Under the pieces are notes generated by a model. It did not search any database and was not told the origin of the DNA. It was given only the letters and a program-made list of their open reading frames with translations. DNA of 64,000 nucleotides from Planctomycetota bacterium (GTDB taxonomy: Bacteria; Planctomycetota; Phycisphaerae; Phycisphaerales; Phycisphaeraceae): positions 61,535 through 125,534 of the forward strand of contig JAIOPN010000018.1 of NCBI GenBank assembly GCA_021413865.1, written 5' to 3'. The first letter of the stretch is position 1, and the number at the start of each line of letters is the position of its first letter. Shown here piece after piece: positions 23,934-33,606 of this stretch. The position numbers were made by a program, and so were the translations under genes.

Positions 23934-25268
23934 ATGCCGACCTACCGAGAGGCGCTGACCGTCTGGCTGCGCGTAGCGCTGCTCAGCTTCGGCGGGCCGG
24001 CGGCGCAGATCGCGGTCATGCACCGTATCCTCGTCGAGGAGAAACGCTGGGTCTCGGAAAACCGTTTCCTCCACGCCCTCAACTACTGCATGCTCCTTCC
24101 CGGGCCCGAGGCGACGCAGCTCGCGGCCTACATCGGCTGGCTGTTGCACGGCTCGGGCGGCGGGCTCACGGCCGGGCTTCTCTTCATCCTGCCGGGCTAC
24201 ATCGTCATCATGGCGTTGAGCATCCTGTTTGCGCTGTTCCACCAGGTGACGGTCGTGCAGGCGCTGTTCTTCGGCCTCAAGGCGGCGGTGATGGCGGTCG
24301 TCATCGAGGCCGTCATCCGCATCGGACGCAGGGCGTTGAAGAACTCATGGATGGTGACGCTCTCGGGGCTCGCGTTCACGGCGATCTTCTTCTTCGCCGT
24401 GCCGTTCCCGTTGATCATCCTGTCTGCCGCGGTGATCGGGTTCATCGGCGGCCGCCTCCGGCCGGACAAGTTCTGTGTGATCGGGGCGCAGGCGGACAGC
24501 GCGTCGGACTCGGCGGTGATCGACGACGCCACGGCACAGCGGGTGCAGCCGACGCTCGGCCGTGCGCTGCGCGTTGGGGGACTCTGGTTGCTGATCTGGC
24601 TCGGGCCGGTGGCGGTGTTGCTGGCAGTGCTGGGGCGTGAAAACGTGTTCACGCGCGAGGCGGTCTTCTTTAGCAAGGCGGCGGTGGTGACGTTTGGCGG
24701 AGCGTACGCGGTGCTGCCCTATGTTGCGCAGCAGGCGGTGGAGCATTTCCACTGGCTCGCGCCAGGGGACATGCTTGTCGGGCTGAGCATGGCGGAGACG
24801 ACGCCTGGGCCGCTCATCATGGTTCTGCAGTTCGTGGGCTTCATGGGCGCCTTCAACCAGCCCGGTGCGCTGCCACCGCTGCTCGCGGGGGTGTTCGGAG
24901 GGACGATCACGGTCTGGGTCACATTTGCCCCCTGTTTCATGTGGATATTTCTCGGCGCGCCGTACATCGAGCGCCTGCGCAACCGGCGGCTGCTCGGTGC
25001 GGCCATGTCGGCAATCACGGCGGTGGTGGTGGGTGTCATTATGAACCTCGCCGTCTGGTTCGCACTACACGTGCTGTTTACTCAGCTCACGGAACACGAT
25101 TACGGCCCGGTCCGTCTGCTCGTGCCGTCGTGGGGCACGCTTGATTGGGCGGCGCTCCTGCTCGCGGTCGGCGCGCTGGTCGCGCTGGTGCGGTTCAAGG
25201 CGAACATGATCGCGACGCTGGGGGTGTGTGCGCTGGCGGGGTTGGTGTGGTCGTTGTTGATGCGATGA
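23934..25268 (+). CDS. chrA: Chromate transporter, two-domain ChrA type
   Basis: A 444-residue membrane protein made of two homologous CHR domains. The first begins VALLSFGGPAAQIAVMHR and continues LHALNYCMLLPGPEATQLAAYIGW. The second has AVFFSKAAVVTFGGAYAVLPYVAQQ and VGLSMAETTPGPLIMVLQFVGF. This is the long-chain ChrA architecture of proton-coupled chromate/sulfate-type exporters. About ten membrane helices are visible. Substrate is by family only. The ATG at 23934 puts the first CHR domain at the N-terminus, as in relatives; the frame is open upstream to 23802 but not coding-like. Confidence 0.92.
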   Translation: MPTYREALTVWLRVALLSFGGPAAQIAVMHRILVEEKRWVSENRFLHALNYCMLLPGPEATQLAAYIGWLLHGSGGGLTAGLLFILPGYIVIMALSILFALFHQVTVVQALFFGLKAAVMAVVIEAVIRIGRRALKNSWMVTLSGLAFTAIFFFAVPFPLIILSAAVIGFIGGRLRPDKFCVIGAQADSASDSAVIDDATAQRVQPTLGRALRVGGLWLLIWLGPVAVLLAVLGRENVFTREAVFFSKAAVVTFGGAYAVLPYVAQQAVEHFHWLAPGDMLVGLSMAETTPGPLIMVLQFVGFMGAFNQPGALPPLLAGVFGGTITVWVTFAPCFMWIFLGAPYIERLRNRRLLGAAMSAITAVVVGVIMNLAVWFALHVLFTQLTEHDYGPVRLLVPSWGTLDWAALLLAVGALVALVRFKANMIATLGVCALAGLVWSLLMR

Positions 25269-25275
25269 CTCCGGT

Positions 25276-25298
25276 CCCCTCTCCCGGGGGGAGAGGGG
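25276..25298. repeat. Palindromic repeat, family R3 copy a
   Basis: CCCCTCTCCC (25276-25285) and GGGAGAGGGG (25289-25298) make a perfect 10-bp stem with a 3-base loop between chrA and mnmG. It could also act as a terminator-like structure for chrA, but no U-tract follows. Same family as the elements at 30121, 34713, 58200 and 58286. Confidence 0.75.
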
Positions 25299-25308
25299 CG
25301 GCGTCCCC

Positions 25309-25314
25309 TATAAT
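25309..25314 (+). promoter_or_regulatory. Consensus -10 box (TATAAT) just before mnmG
   Basis: A perfect TATAAT ends 6 bases before the mnmG ATG. No Shine-Dalgarno is present between them, so the transcript may be leaderless. The region where a -35 would fall is occupied by repeat R3. Confidence 0.4.
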
Positions 25315-25320
25315 CCCGCC

Positions 25321-27231
25321 ATGGCATCGGGAATCGCACGGGAATTCGACGTGATCGTGATCGGCGGTGGCCACGCCGGCGCGGAGGCCGCGTGGGCGGC
25401 TGCGAACCTCGGTGCGCGCACCGCGCTGATTTCCATGGACCCGTCGCGCACCGGGGCGATGTCCTGCAACCCCGCGATCGGGGGGCTGGCCAAGGGGCAG
25501 ATGGTCCGCGAGATCGACGCGCTGGGTGGGTTGATGGCGCTGGCGACCGACGCCACGGGCATCCAGTTCCGCATGCTCAACGCCAGCAAGGGGCCGGCCG
25601 TGTGGGGGCCGCGGGCGCAGTGCGACAAGTACGCCTACGCGAAAGAGGTGCAGCGGCTGCTCTCCACGCGGGAGGAGATCACGATCATCGCCGGCGTCGT
25701 GGAGGGGCTGGCCGTCGAGCGCGGGCGGATCACGGGGGTGCACTGCAAGATCGACCACGAGTACCACGCCCCGCGCGAGTCGGCCGACTGCTGCGGGGAG
25801 TTCGGCGCGATCGACATCGCGGAGAAGCCGATCTTCCTCGCCGCCAAGGCCGTGGTGCTGACCACGGGCACGTTCATGCGCGGCCTGATGCACACCGGCG
25901 AGCGCAAGACCGAGGGCGGCCGTGTCGGCGAGGGCTCGGCGGTGGGCATCAGCGGGGCGCTGCGGGGCCTGGGTTTTGAGCTGGGCCGGTTGAAGACGGG
26001 GACACCCCCGCGGCTGGCGGCGGAGACGATTGATTTCTCCTCGCTCGTGTTGCAGCCGGGGGATGACCCGCCGGTGCCGTTCAGCGACATGACGATGGAT
26101 AAGTTCCCGGTCCTCGAACAAAAGCCCTGCTACCTCACGCATACCTGCGAGAGCACGCACGAGCTCATCCGCGCCAACCTGCACCGGGCGCCCATGTACA
26201 ACGGCCAGATCGAGACCTCCGGTCCGCGCTACTGCCCGAGCATCGAGGACAAGGTGGTTCGCTTCGCCCAGCGCACAAGCCACCACGTTTATCTCGAGCC
26301 CGAATCGCTGAGCACCAACGAGATTTACTGCAACGGCATCTCGACCTCGCTCCCCGCCGATGTGCAGGACGTGATCGTGCGCAACATGCCCGGTTGTGCC
26401 AACGCGAAAATCCTCCGCCACGGTTACGCGGTCGAGTATGACATGGTCTGGCCGCACCAGATCGACGCAACGGGCATGACCAAACTTGTTGCGGGGCTGT
26501 TCCTCGCCGGTCAGATCAACGGCACCAGCGGTTATGAAGAGGCGGCGGGGCAGGGGCTGATCGCGGGGCTGAACGCGGTGCGTTTCCTGCGCGGGTCGGA
26601 CCCGGTGCGATTGGGGCGGGACCAGTCGTACATCGGCGTGCTGATGGACGACCTGGTCACCAAGACGCCGCGCGAGCCCTACCGCATGTTCACCAGCCGC
26701 GCCGAGCACCGGCTGCTCCTGCGGGCGGACAACGCGGACGAACGGCTGACGGAACTTGGGCGCGGGTTGGGATTGGTGGATGACGCGCGCTGGGCCGTGT
26801 ACCAGCGGCGCTCGGCGGTGATCGGGGCGTTGAAGGAATACATGTCGCGCACGATGTATGAGGGGGGGCGTCTTGTGGACTGGGCGCGGAGGTCCGAGGT
26901 CGATGCGGCGATGTTGACGGCGGCCATCGCGCCCGCGCTTCAATCGAACGGACAGAGCCAATGGGCTCAGCGGCAGCTCGTCGCACGGGTGCTGGCGGAC
27001 GTGCAATATGAGGGTTACGTGAGGCGGCAGAAGCGCGAGGTCGCCAAGATGGCGGCGCAGGAGCAGACGCGGCTGCCGACGGATTACGATTACGGCCGGC
27101 TCACCGGCCTGCGGCGCGAGGCGGTCCACGTCCTGTCACGCTTCCGCCCCGCGACACTGGGCCAGGCGGGCCGCCTGGCGGGCGTCACCCCGGCGGACAT
27201 CATGTTGCTGACGGTGACGATCGGTCGATGA
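25321..27231 (+). CDS. mnmG: tRNA uridine-5-carboxymethylaminomethyl modification enzyme MnmG
   Basis: A 636-residue MnmG (GidA), the FAD protein that with MnmE modifies U34 of tRNAs. The FAD motif is IGGGHAGAEAAWAAANLGART. Family signatures follow: SCNPAIGGLAKG, FRMLNASKGPAVWGPRAQ, VVLTTGTFMRGLMH, GRLKTGTPPRL, and later GLFLAGQINGTSGYEEAAGQGLIAGLNA. The C-terminal MnmE-binding helices end TPADIMLLTVTIGR. A short insertion containing two cysteines (residues ~157-165) precedes the LTTGTF strand. mnmE is not in the window. Confidence 0.96.
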   Translation: MASGIAREFDVIVIGGGHAGAEAAWAAANLGARTALISMDPSRTGAMSCNPAIGGLAKGQMVREIDALGGLMALATDATGIQFRMLNASKGPAVWGPRAQCDKYAYAKEVQRLLSTREEITIIAGVVEGLAVERGRITGVHCKIDHEYHAPRESADCCGEFGAIDIAEKPIFLAAKAVVLTTGTFMRGLMHTGERKTEGGRVGEGSAVGISGALRGLGFELGRLKTGTPPRLAAETIDFSSLVLQPGDDPPVPFSDMTMDKFPVLEQKPCYLTHTCESTHELIRANLHRAPMYNGQIETSGPRYCPSIEDKVVRFAQRTSHHVYLEPESLSTNEIYCNGISTSLPADVQDVIVRNMPGCANAKILRHGYAVEYDMVWPHQIDATGMTKLVAGLFLAGQINGTSGYEEAAGQGLIAGLNAVRFLRGSDPVRLGRDQSYIGVLMDDLVTKTPREPYRMFTSRAEHRLLLRADNADERLTELGRGLGLVDDARWAVYQRRSAVIGALKEYMSRTMYEGGRLVDWARRSEVDAAMLTAAIAPALQSNGQSQWAQRQLVARVLADVQYEGYVRRQKREVAKMAAQEQTRLPTDYDYGRLTGLRREAVHVLSRFRPATLGQAGRLAGVTPADIMLLTVTIGR

Positions 27232-27244
27232 TCTCACATCCGGA

Positions 27245-27274
27245 TTGGAATGGACGATAGATGAGCGGTAGATT
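27245..27274 (+). promoter_or_regulatory. Weak candidate promoter for zwf
   Basis: TTGGAA (27245-27250) and TAGATT (27269-27274) with an 18-base spacer lie 44 bases upstream of the zwf start in the mnmG-zwf gap. By eye only; zwf could also be read through from mnmG. Confidence 0.25.
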
Positions 27275-27317
27275 GGCTGCCCGAGCAGCATGATGGCTCA
27301 CCCGCAGGGAGTGTCGA

Positions 27318-28853
<1,536 letters not shown>

Positions 28854-28872
28854 GGCCTAATTTGGATAGGTC

Positions 28873-29337
28873 TCATCCGAGACAGATGGCGGCGAAGATT
28901 GCAAGGTTGGTCACCGTCAGCACCCACGCGATCAGAGCGAAACTCACGCGAACAATTCTGCCGCGGCGGTGCATCACATGCGGGTAGGCGACGCATGCAA
29001 GCATCGGTGCGCCTTCAATCAAAACCCCGCCCCCGGTCACCAGAAACCACGCATACAAATCCGGGTCGTGGCGCCACCCCAGGATCACGATTCCGAACAC
29101 CATATAGAGCATGAGCAACAGGCTGAATCCCGTCCCCATCGCCAGCCCGATGATTGTCGTCATATAGAGGCCGAGCTTCGGGTAAACCAAACCGATCTGT
29201 AGCTTCAGTTCCTCGCCGCACTCCGGGCAGCGCTGATTTTTATTTTCCCGCAGGTTGTACCCGCAGCGCGGGCAGGGCGTGTCGCGGCTGGTCAGGTATT
29301 GAACGAGCAGCCCGGGATCGTCGGGAGGGGTATCCAT
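28873..29337 (-). CDS. Zinc-ribbon membrane protein of unknown function
   Basis: A 154-residue protein. An N-terminal zinc ribbon has four cysteines in two CxxC pairs (CPRCGYN and CPECGEE). Three or four membrane helices follow (around LGLYMTTIIGLAMG, LYMVFGIVILGW, VLIEGAPMLACVAY, VSFALIAWVLTVTNLAIFAA). Small zinc-ribbon membrane proteins of this type are frequent and uncharacterised in Planctomycetes. The start could also be an ATG four codons upstream (29349). It is transcribed opposite to its neighbours zwf and the dehydrogenase gene. Confidence 0.65.
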   Translation of the reverse strand: MDTPPDDPGLLVQYLTSRDTPCPRCGYNLRENKNQRCPECGEELKLQIGLVYPKLGLYMTTIIGLAMGTGFSLLLMLYMVFGIVILGWRHDPDLYAWFLVTGGGVLIEGAPMLACVAYPHVMHRRGRIVRVSFALIAWVLTVTNLAIFAAICLG

Positions 29338-29386
29338 CGGCCCGATCATGGTAACGTCGTGTATCCCTCCAAGGGAAGCGTGAACC

Positions 29387-30115
29387 ATGGCCATCGACCT
29401 GACAAACCGCGTCTGCGTGATCACCGGCTGTGCCGAGGGGATCGGCGCGGCGCTCGCGACCGGGTTCACGGCGCGCGGCGCGACGGTCGTGGCGACGGAC
29501 ATCAAACCGCCGGTTCTTCCGAGCGTGGCGATGTCGCTGGCGTGGGACGTGACCGATCCGGCCGCGGCGACGCGCGTGATGGACGCTGTCGTCGCGCGGT
29601 TCGGGCGGGTTGATGCCTTCGTCGCCAACGCGGGGATTTATCCGCGTCACCCGTGGGACGAGATCACGCCTGAGGATTGGCGCAAATCACAGGCGGTGAA
29701 TCTCGAAGGCTCGTGGTGGGGCTGCCAGGCGGCGGCAAAGGTCATGGTGCCGCGCGGGTACGGGAAGATCGTGACGGTGTCGAGCATCACGGTGCGGATG
29801 GGGACCGGGAACCTGACGCCCTACATCGCCGCCAAGGCGGGCATCATCGGCATGACGCAGTCGTTGGCGAGAGCGGTGGGGGCGCAGGGCGTGCGGGTGA
29901 ATTGCGTGATGCCCGGGGCGATCCTCACCGACGCGGAGGTGCGGCTCTTCCCGGATCAGGAAACGGTGCTCAAAAAAGTGAACGAGGCGCAGGCGATCCC
30001 GGGGCGGATCGGGCCCGAGGCGATCGAGCCGACATTCGCGTTTCTCTGCGCGGTGGAATCGGACGCGATCACGGGGCAGGTGATCGCGGTGGACCAGGGG
30101 ATGACGGCGGGGTGA
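29387..30115 (+). CDS. Short-chain dehydrogenase/reductase (SDR)
   Basis: A 242-residue classical SDR. The cofactor motif reads TGCAEGIGAALATGFTARGA; after the second strand comes VVATDIKPP, whose Asp favours NAD(H). The catalytic Ser is in VTVSSITVRMG and the Tyr-x3-Lys pair is in YIAAKAG. FVANAGIYPRHPWDEI is the NAG segment. The C-terminus ITGQVIAVDQGMTAG is the common SDR ending. The substrate is unknown. It has an AAGGGA Shine-Dalgarno. It precedes pgl by 61 bases, with repeat R3 copy b between them. Confidence 0.88.
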   Translation: MAIDLTNRVCVITGCAEGIGAALATGFTARGATVVATDIKPPVLPSVAMSLAWDVTDPAAATRVMDAVVARFGRVDAFVANAGIYPRHPWDEITPEDWRKSQAVNLEGSWWGCQAAAKVMVPRGYGKIVTVSSITVRMGTGNLTPYIAAKAGIIGMTQSLARAVGAQGVRVNCVMPGAILTDAEVRLFPDQETVLKKVNEAQAIPGRIGPEAIEPTFAFLCAVESDAITGQVIAVDQGMTAG

Positions 30116-30120
30116 ATCCG

Positions 30121-30146
30121 ACCCCCCTCCCGGGGGGAGAGGGGGT
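30121..30146. repeat. Palindromic repeat, family R3 copy b
   Basis: ACCCCCCTCCC (30121-30131) and GGGAGAGGGGGT (30135-30146) pair with a single-base offset around a 3-base loop. It begins five bases after the SDR stop codon. Confidence 0.7.
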
Positions 30147-30164
30147 AAGAGCGGATACGTTTGT

Positions 30165-30170
30165 TACATT
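30165..30170 (+). promoter_or_regulatory. Possible extended -10 box of pgl
   Basis: TACATT with an upstream TGT (extended -10 form) ends 6 bases before the pgl ATG; no Shine-Dalgarno is seen. Same arrangement as at mnmG, priA and mutS. Confidence 0.35.
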
Positions 30171-30176
30171 GCGTGC

Positions 30177-30974
30177 ATGGAGAAGCTTTCCCTTCCCGGG
30201 CATGTCCACGTCGCCGCGACGGCCGACGCGTTGTTCGATGACTTGGGCCACGCGCTGCTCGGGGCAGCGGAAGAAGCCGTGCGCGAGCGTGGGGTGTTTC
30301 ACCTGGCACTCTCGGGGGGCTCGACGCCCGAGCCGTTTTATGTGCGGCTCGTGACCGACCCGCAATTCCGCATGCTGCCGTGGAAGCAGACGCACCTCTG
30401 GATGGTGGATGAACGGCGGGTGCCGGAGACGGACGAGAGATCAAACTTCCGCATGATCCGTGAGACGCTGGCCGACCACGTGCCGACGCCGCGGCGACAG
30501 GTTCACCCCATGCCGGTGCTTCACGAAGAGGCGGCGCGGGAATATGAGCGCACGATGTCGGCCGCGTTCGGCCTGGCGATGCCCGCGGGGGATCAGCCGC
30601 TCGATCCCGCCGGTCCGCTGGTGCCGCGTCTCGACTTCGTTCTTCTAGGCATGGGCGACGACGCACACACCGCCAGCCTCTTCCCCGGCTCGGCGGCGAC
30701 AACGGTCGTGCACCGATGGATCACCGCCAACGACGGCCCGGGCGTCACCCCGCCGCCCCGGCTCACCATGACCTTCCCGCTGCTCAACGGGGCCCGCTCG
30801 CTGGCGGTGCTGGTGGTCGGGGCGAAGAAGCACGCCACCCTGCGGCGGGTGGAGTTGCAGCTCAAGACCGGGGGGGCCTCGCCGAGCTTGCTGCCGATCA
30901 CATCTATTGATCCGGTAAGGGGTGAGCTTGTGTGGTACCTCGACGCCGCCGCCGCGCGTGGTGCTAGCACTTGA
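30177..30974 (+). CDS. pgl: 6-phosphogluconolactonase
   Basis: A 265-residue 6-phosphogluconolactonase of the DevB/glucosamine-6-phosphate isomerase-like fold, second step of the oxidative pentose phosphate pathway. Signatures are HLALSGGSTPEPFY (phosphate loop), HLWMVDERRVPETDERSNFRM, and the catalytic GMGDDAHTASLFPG. The C-terminal LTMTFPLLNGARSLAVLVVGAKK is also typical. It follows zwf by two genes. It seems to have its own weak promoter, and the protein is of usual length. Confidence 0.94.
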   Translation: MEKLSLPGHVHVAATADALFDDLGHALLGAAEEAVRERGVFHLALSGGSTPEPFYVRLVTDPQFRMLPWKQTHLWMVDERRVPETDERSNFRMIRETLADHVPTPRRQVHPMPVLHEEAAREYERTMSAAFGLAMPAGDQPLDPAGPLVPRLDFVLLGMGDDAHTASLFPGSAATTVVHRWITANDGPGVTPPPRLTMTFPLLNGARSLAVLVVGAKKHATLRRVELQLKTGGASPSLLPITSIDPVRGELVWYLDAAAARGAST

Positions 30975-31323
30975 GACGTGCTGTTCCGCTCAGGCTCTCC
31001 GATCACCTCCTGCTCATCTGCCTAAAACATCCGCACGTCATGCCGCGCTGCCTACGGGCTGGGCTTGGCTCCTAATACATTCTTGAGGTTTTCGCCGTGG
31101 TATTCGCCTTGGTCGCCAAGTTTGGCTCTCTGGCACCTGTTTTGCCAAAGGCTTTGAGGTGTCATCAGGGCGTCGTAATACGGTTTGATGCTGTGCAGGA
31201 CGCTGGGTGTTCACGGTGTGCGTAGTGCCGTGTGCATCCCCGCAAGGGTTCTTGGCGAATACGCCTGCGGTGGGTGGCCGTGGGATTTCTGACGCAACCT
31301 CATTGTTTACCTAAGGATGGCTC
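30975..31323. other. 349-bp intergenic region carrying the amtB promoter and leader
   Basis: No open reading frame here looks coding. The only element I can identify is the sigma-54 promoter at 31131-31145. The downstream ~165 bases would be the transcribed leader of amtB. I see no terminator with a U-tract after pgl and no known riboswitch pattern. Confidence 0.6.
31131..31145 (+). promoter_or_regulatory. Sigma-54 (RpoN) promoter of amtB-PII
   Basis: TGGCAC (31131-31136), a 5-base spacer and TTGC (31142-31145) match the -24/-12 consensus exactly, including the invariant GG and GC. Transcription would begin about 31157, leaving a leader of about 167 bases before amtB. Ammonium transporter/PII operons are classic RpoN/NtrC targets in proteobacteria, which supports the call. 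I could not identify NtrC-type enhancer sites. Confidence 0.8.
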
Positions 31324-32970
31324 ATGCAACCCAAGAAAGATCAGAAGATGTATCTCAAGTGTTTGATTGTGGTGGGACTCGCCATGGTCGTCGCCGGATT
31401 GACCTGGGTATCCCAGGCGATGGCCCAGGATACGGCGGTCACCGCGCCGGTCGCGAAGGCTATCGCGACCTCGGCGCTGGCGCAGAACGCCCCGGCTCCC
31501 GTGCCTGATTCCACGGGTGCAGGCTACGGCGCTATCGGCGACGTTGGTTTCAAAGACGCCTCCAAACCCACCATCGAAGAACTCGCCGACCGTGTCGGCA
31601 AGAACAAGATCGCCATTAACTTCGTGTGGACGCTGATCTGCGGCTTCATGGTCATGTTTATGCAGGCAGGCTTCGCGATCGTTGAAGCCGGCCTCTGCCG
31701 CGCGAAGAACGCCGGCCACACCATGGCCATGAACTTCATGATCTACCCGCTGGGCATGCTGGGCTTCTACGTCTGCGGCTTCGCCCTGATGTTCGGCGGC
31801 GTCGGAGCGCTGGGCACCCTTGGCGGTTATGCCGGTTTGAATGCCGAGCACACCATCACCATCGCGGGGAAATCTTTCGGGCTCTTCGGCAAGACGGGGT
31901 TCTTCCTGAGCGGGCACTACGACGTCGCCGTTTACACCCTCTTCCTCTTCCAGATGGTGTTCATGGACACCACCGCGACCATCCCCACGGGTGCGTGCGC
32001 TGAGCGGTGGAAGTTCTCCGCCTTCATGCTCTACGGCTGTGCGGTCGGCACCATCCTCTACCCGATCTACGGCAACTGGGTCTGGGGCGGCGGCTGGTGC
32101 GCCCAACTCGGTAACATGTTCGGCTATGGCCACGGGGCCGTGGACTTCGCCGGCTCCTCGGTCGTTCACTTCCAGGGCGGCGTCATCGCCCTGGTCGGGG
32201 CGTGGTTCATCGGGCCGCGCATCGGCAAGTACAACAAGGACGGCTCCGCCAACGCCATCCCCGCCCACAGCATCCCGCTGGTCATCCTGGGCACCTTCAT
32301 CCTGGCCTTCTGCTGGTTCGGCTTCAACGCCGGCTCCTCCCTCGCGGGCACGGACCTCCGCATCGGCATCGCGGCGACCAACACCATGCTCGCCTCCGCC
32401 ACCGGCGCCATGGCGACCTGCCTCTGGATGTGGTGGTTCCGTGCGGGTAAGCCCGACCCTTCCATGATGTGCAATGGCATGCTCGCCGGCCTCGTTGCCA
32501 TCACCGCCCCCTGTGCCTTCGTCAACTCGGCCTCCGCCTGCATCATCGGCCTGGTCTCGGGCATCCTCGTGGTCGAGTCCGTCTTCTTCTGGGACCGCAA
32601 GGTCCGCATCGACGACCCCGTGGGTGCGATCTCAGTCCACGGCGTCAACGGCGCTTGGGGCTTCCTGGCCGTGGGTCTCTTTGCCGACGGCAGCTATGGT
32701 GACGGCCTCAACGGCGTCACAGGCGGCGTCACGGGCCTCTTCTTCGGCGGTGGCGCCGGCCAACTCATCGCCCAGATCATCAGCCTCGTCGCCTGCGTCG
32801 CTTACCTTGCCCCTGTCTCCTTGCTTGTCTTCTGGCTCGTTGACAAAATGGTGGGCTCAAGGCCTGAAGCCGCCATGGAGATCGACGGCCTGGATATCCC
32901 CGAGATGGGCAGCCCCGGCTACGTCGGCATCGTCCTGGACAAGGCCTCCGAAACCCCCACGTCCAACTGA
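31324..32970 (+). CDS. amtB: Ammonium transporter with N-terminal signal peptide
   Basis: A 548-residue Amt/Rh transporter. It has a signal peptide (LIVVGLAMVVAGLTWVSQAMA) and a ~55-residue Ala/Pro linker before the first pore helix, which begins near NFVWTLICGFMVMFMQAGFA. Pore residues are present: the first pore His in SSVVHFQGGVIALVG and the second in ISVHGVNGAWGFLAVG. The signature DTTATIPTGACAERWKF follows. An AAGGA Shine-Dalgarno precedes the ATG. The PII gene lies 52 bases downstream, the usual pairing in which PII plugs the transporter in nitrogen excess. A perfect sigma-54 promoter precedes it. Confidence 0.95.
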   Translation: MQPKKDQKMYLKCLIVVGLAMVVAGLTWVSQAMAQDTAVTAPVAKAIATSALAQNAPAPVPDSTGAGYGAIGDVGFKDASKPTIEELADRVGKNKIAINFVWTLICGFMVMFMQAGFAIVEAGLCRAKNAGHTMAMNFMIYPLGMLGFYVCGFALMFGGVGALGTLGGYAGLNAEHTITIAGKSFGLFGKTGFFLSGHYDVAVYTLFLFQMVFMDTTATIPTGACAERWKFSAFMLYGCAVGTILYPIYGNWVWGGGWCAQLGNMFGYGHGAVDFAGSSVVHFQGGVIALVGAWFIGPRIGKYNKDGSANAIPAHSIPLVILGTFILAFCWFGFNAGSSLAGTDLRIGIAATNTMLASATGAMATCLWMWWFRAGKPDPSMMCNGMLAGLVAITAPCAFVNSASACIIGLVSGILVVESVFFWDRKVRIDDPVGAISVHGVNGAWGFLAVGLFADGSYGDGLNGVTGGVTGLFFGGGAGQLIAQIISLVACVAYLAPVSLLVFWLVDKMVGSRPEAAMEIDGLDIPEMGSPGYVGIVLDKASETPTSN

Positions 32971-33022
32971 GCGCAGTGCGAGTAGTTTCTTTCCAAGCCT
33001 CCAATGTGAAGGATAAACACGC

Positions 33023-33367
33023 GTGAAACTGATCATCGCCTACATCCAGCCCGACAAGCTCAACAACGTCAAGTCCGAGCTCTTCAAGGCCGAGGTCCAC
33101 AAGATTTCCGTCATCCCCAACGCCCTGGGCGCGGGCCAGCAGAAGGGATACACCGAGGAGTACCGCGGCGTCGTGACGGAGGTCCAGCTCCGCATGAAGG
33201 TCCGCATCGAGATCGGCGTCAATGACGCCTTCGTCAAGCCCACCGTGGACGCCATCATCAAGGGCGCCCGCAGCGGGAAGATCGGCGACGGCAAAATCTT
33301 CATCCTCGACCTGCCCGAATGCATCCGCATCCGCACCGGCGAGACCGGTTCGGACGCGATCGGCTGA
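33023..33367 (+). CDS. glnB: P-II family nitrogen regulator lacking the uridylylation tyrosine
   Basis: A 114-residue PII signal protein (GlnB/GlnK family; the K/B assignment is not certain). The nucleotide-binding and T-loop region reads [19 protein letters not shown]: Gln40, Lys41, Gly42 and Arg48 align with the conserved residues, but the position of E. coli Tyr51 (residue 52 here) is Thr. The C-terminal signature [14 protein letters not shown] is intact. It therefore probably senses ATP/ADP and 2-oxoglutarate without uridylylation. It starts with GTG after an AAGGA Shine-Dalgarno, is cotranscribed with amtB, and is followed by a strong terminator. Confidence 0.92.
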   Translation: MKLIIAYIQPDKLNNVKSELFKAEVHKISVIPNALGAGQQKGYTEEYRGVVTEVQLRMKVRIEIGVNDAFVKPTVDAIIKGARSGKIGDGKIFILDLPECIRIRTGETGSDAIG

Positions 33368-33393
33368 TTTATTGCCATCACACACACAACACA

Positions 33394-33428
33394 CCCGGGC
33401 GCGCCGCGAGGCGCGCCCGGGTTCGTTT
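33394..33428 (+). terminator. Rho-independent terminator after the PII gene
   Basis: CCCGGGCGCGCC (33394-33405) and its exact complement (33410-33421) form a 12-bp GC stem with a GCGA tetraloop, followed by TTCGTTT. It lies 27 bases after the PII stop and closes the amtB-PII operon. Confidence 0.85.
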
Positions 33429-33434
33429 AACCCT

Positions 33435-33526
33435 CTTGTAGGGTGGCGCTGAGTCCGCGAAGCCCACCATCTTTGGTATGTGAGCGGCGAAGAGGTGGGC
33501 TTCGCGGACTCAGCCCACCCTGCAAG
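33435..33526. repeat. Palindromic element with ~33-bp arms, family R4
   Basis: Arms at 33435-33468 and 33494-33526 are inverted complements with one mismatch and one base of offset; the shared core is GAGTCCGCGAAGCCCACC. The loop is 25 bases. It fills much of the gap between the PII terminator and ilvC and is not itself followed by a U-tract. Confidence 0.9.
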
Positions 33527-33606
33527 ACCATCCACCCCTTTATTTGCAGCAACCACGCGGTTGCCTTATCTTTTGGGGCTCTGCATTACTAACGAGGAGA
33601 CTCCCC

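Noticed and set aside
25276..25298. Rho-independent terminator of chrA
   Set aside because: The stem is strong but is followed by CGGCGTCC, with no run of T. The sequence recurs at four other places as repeat R3.
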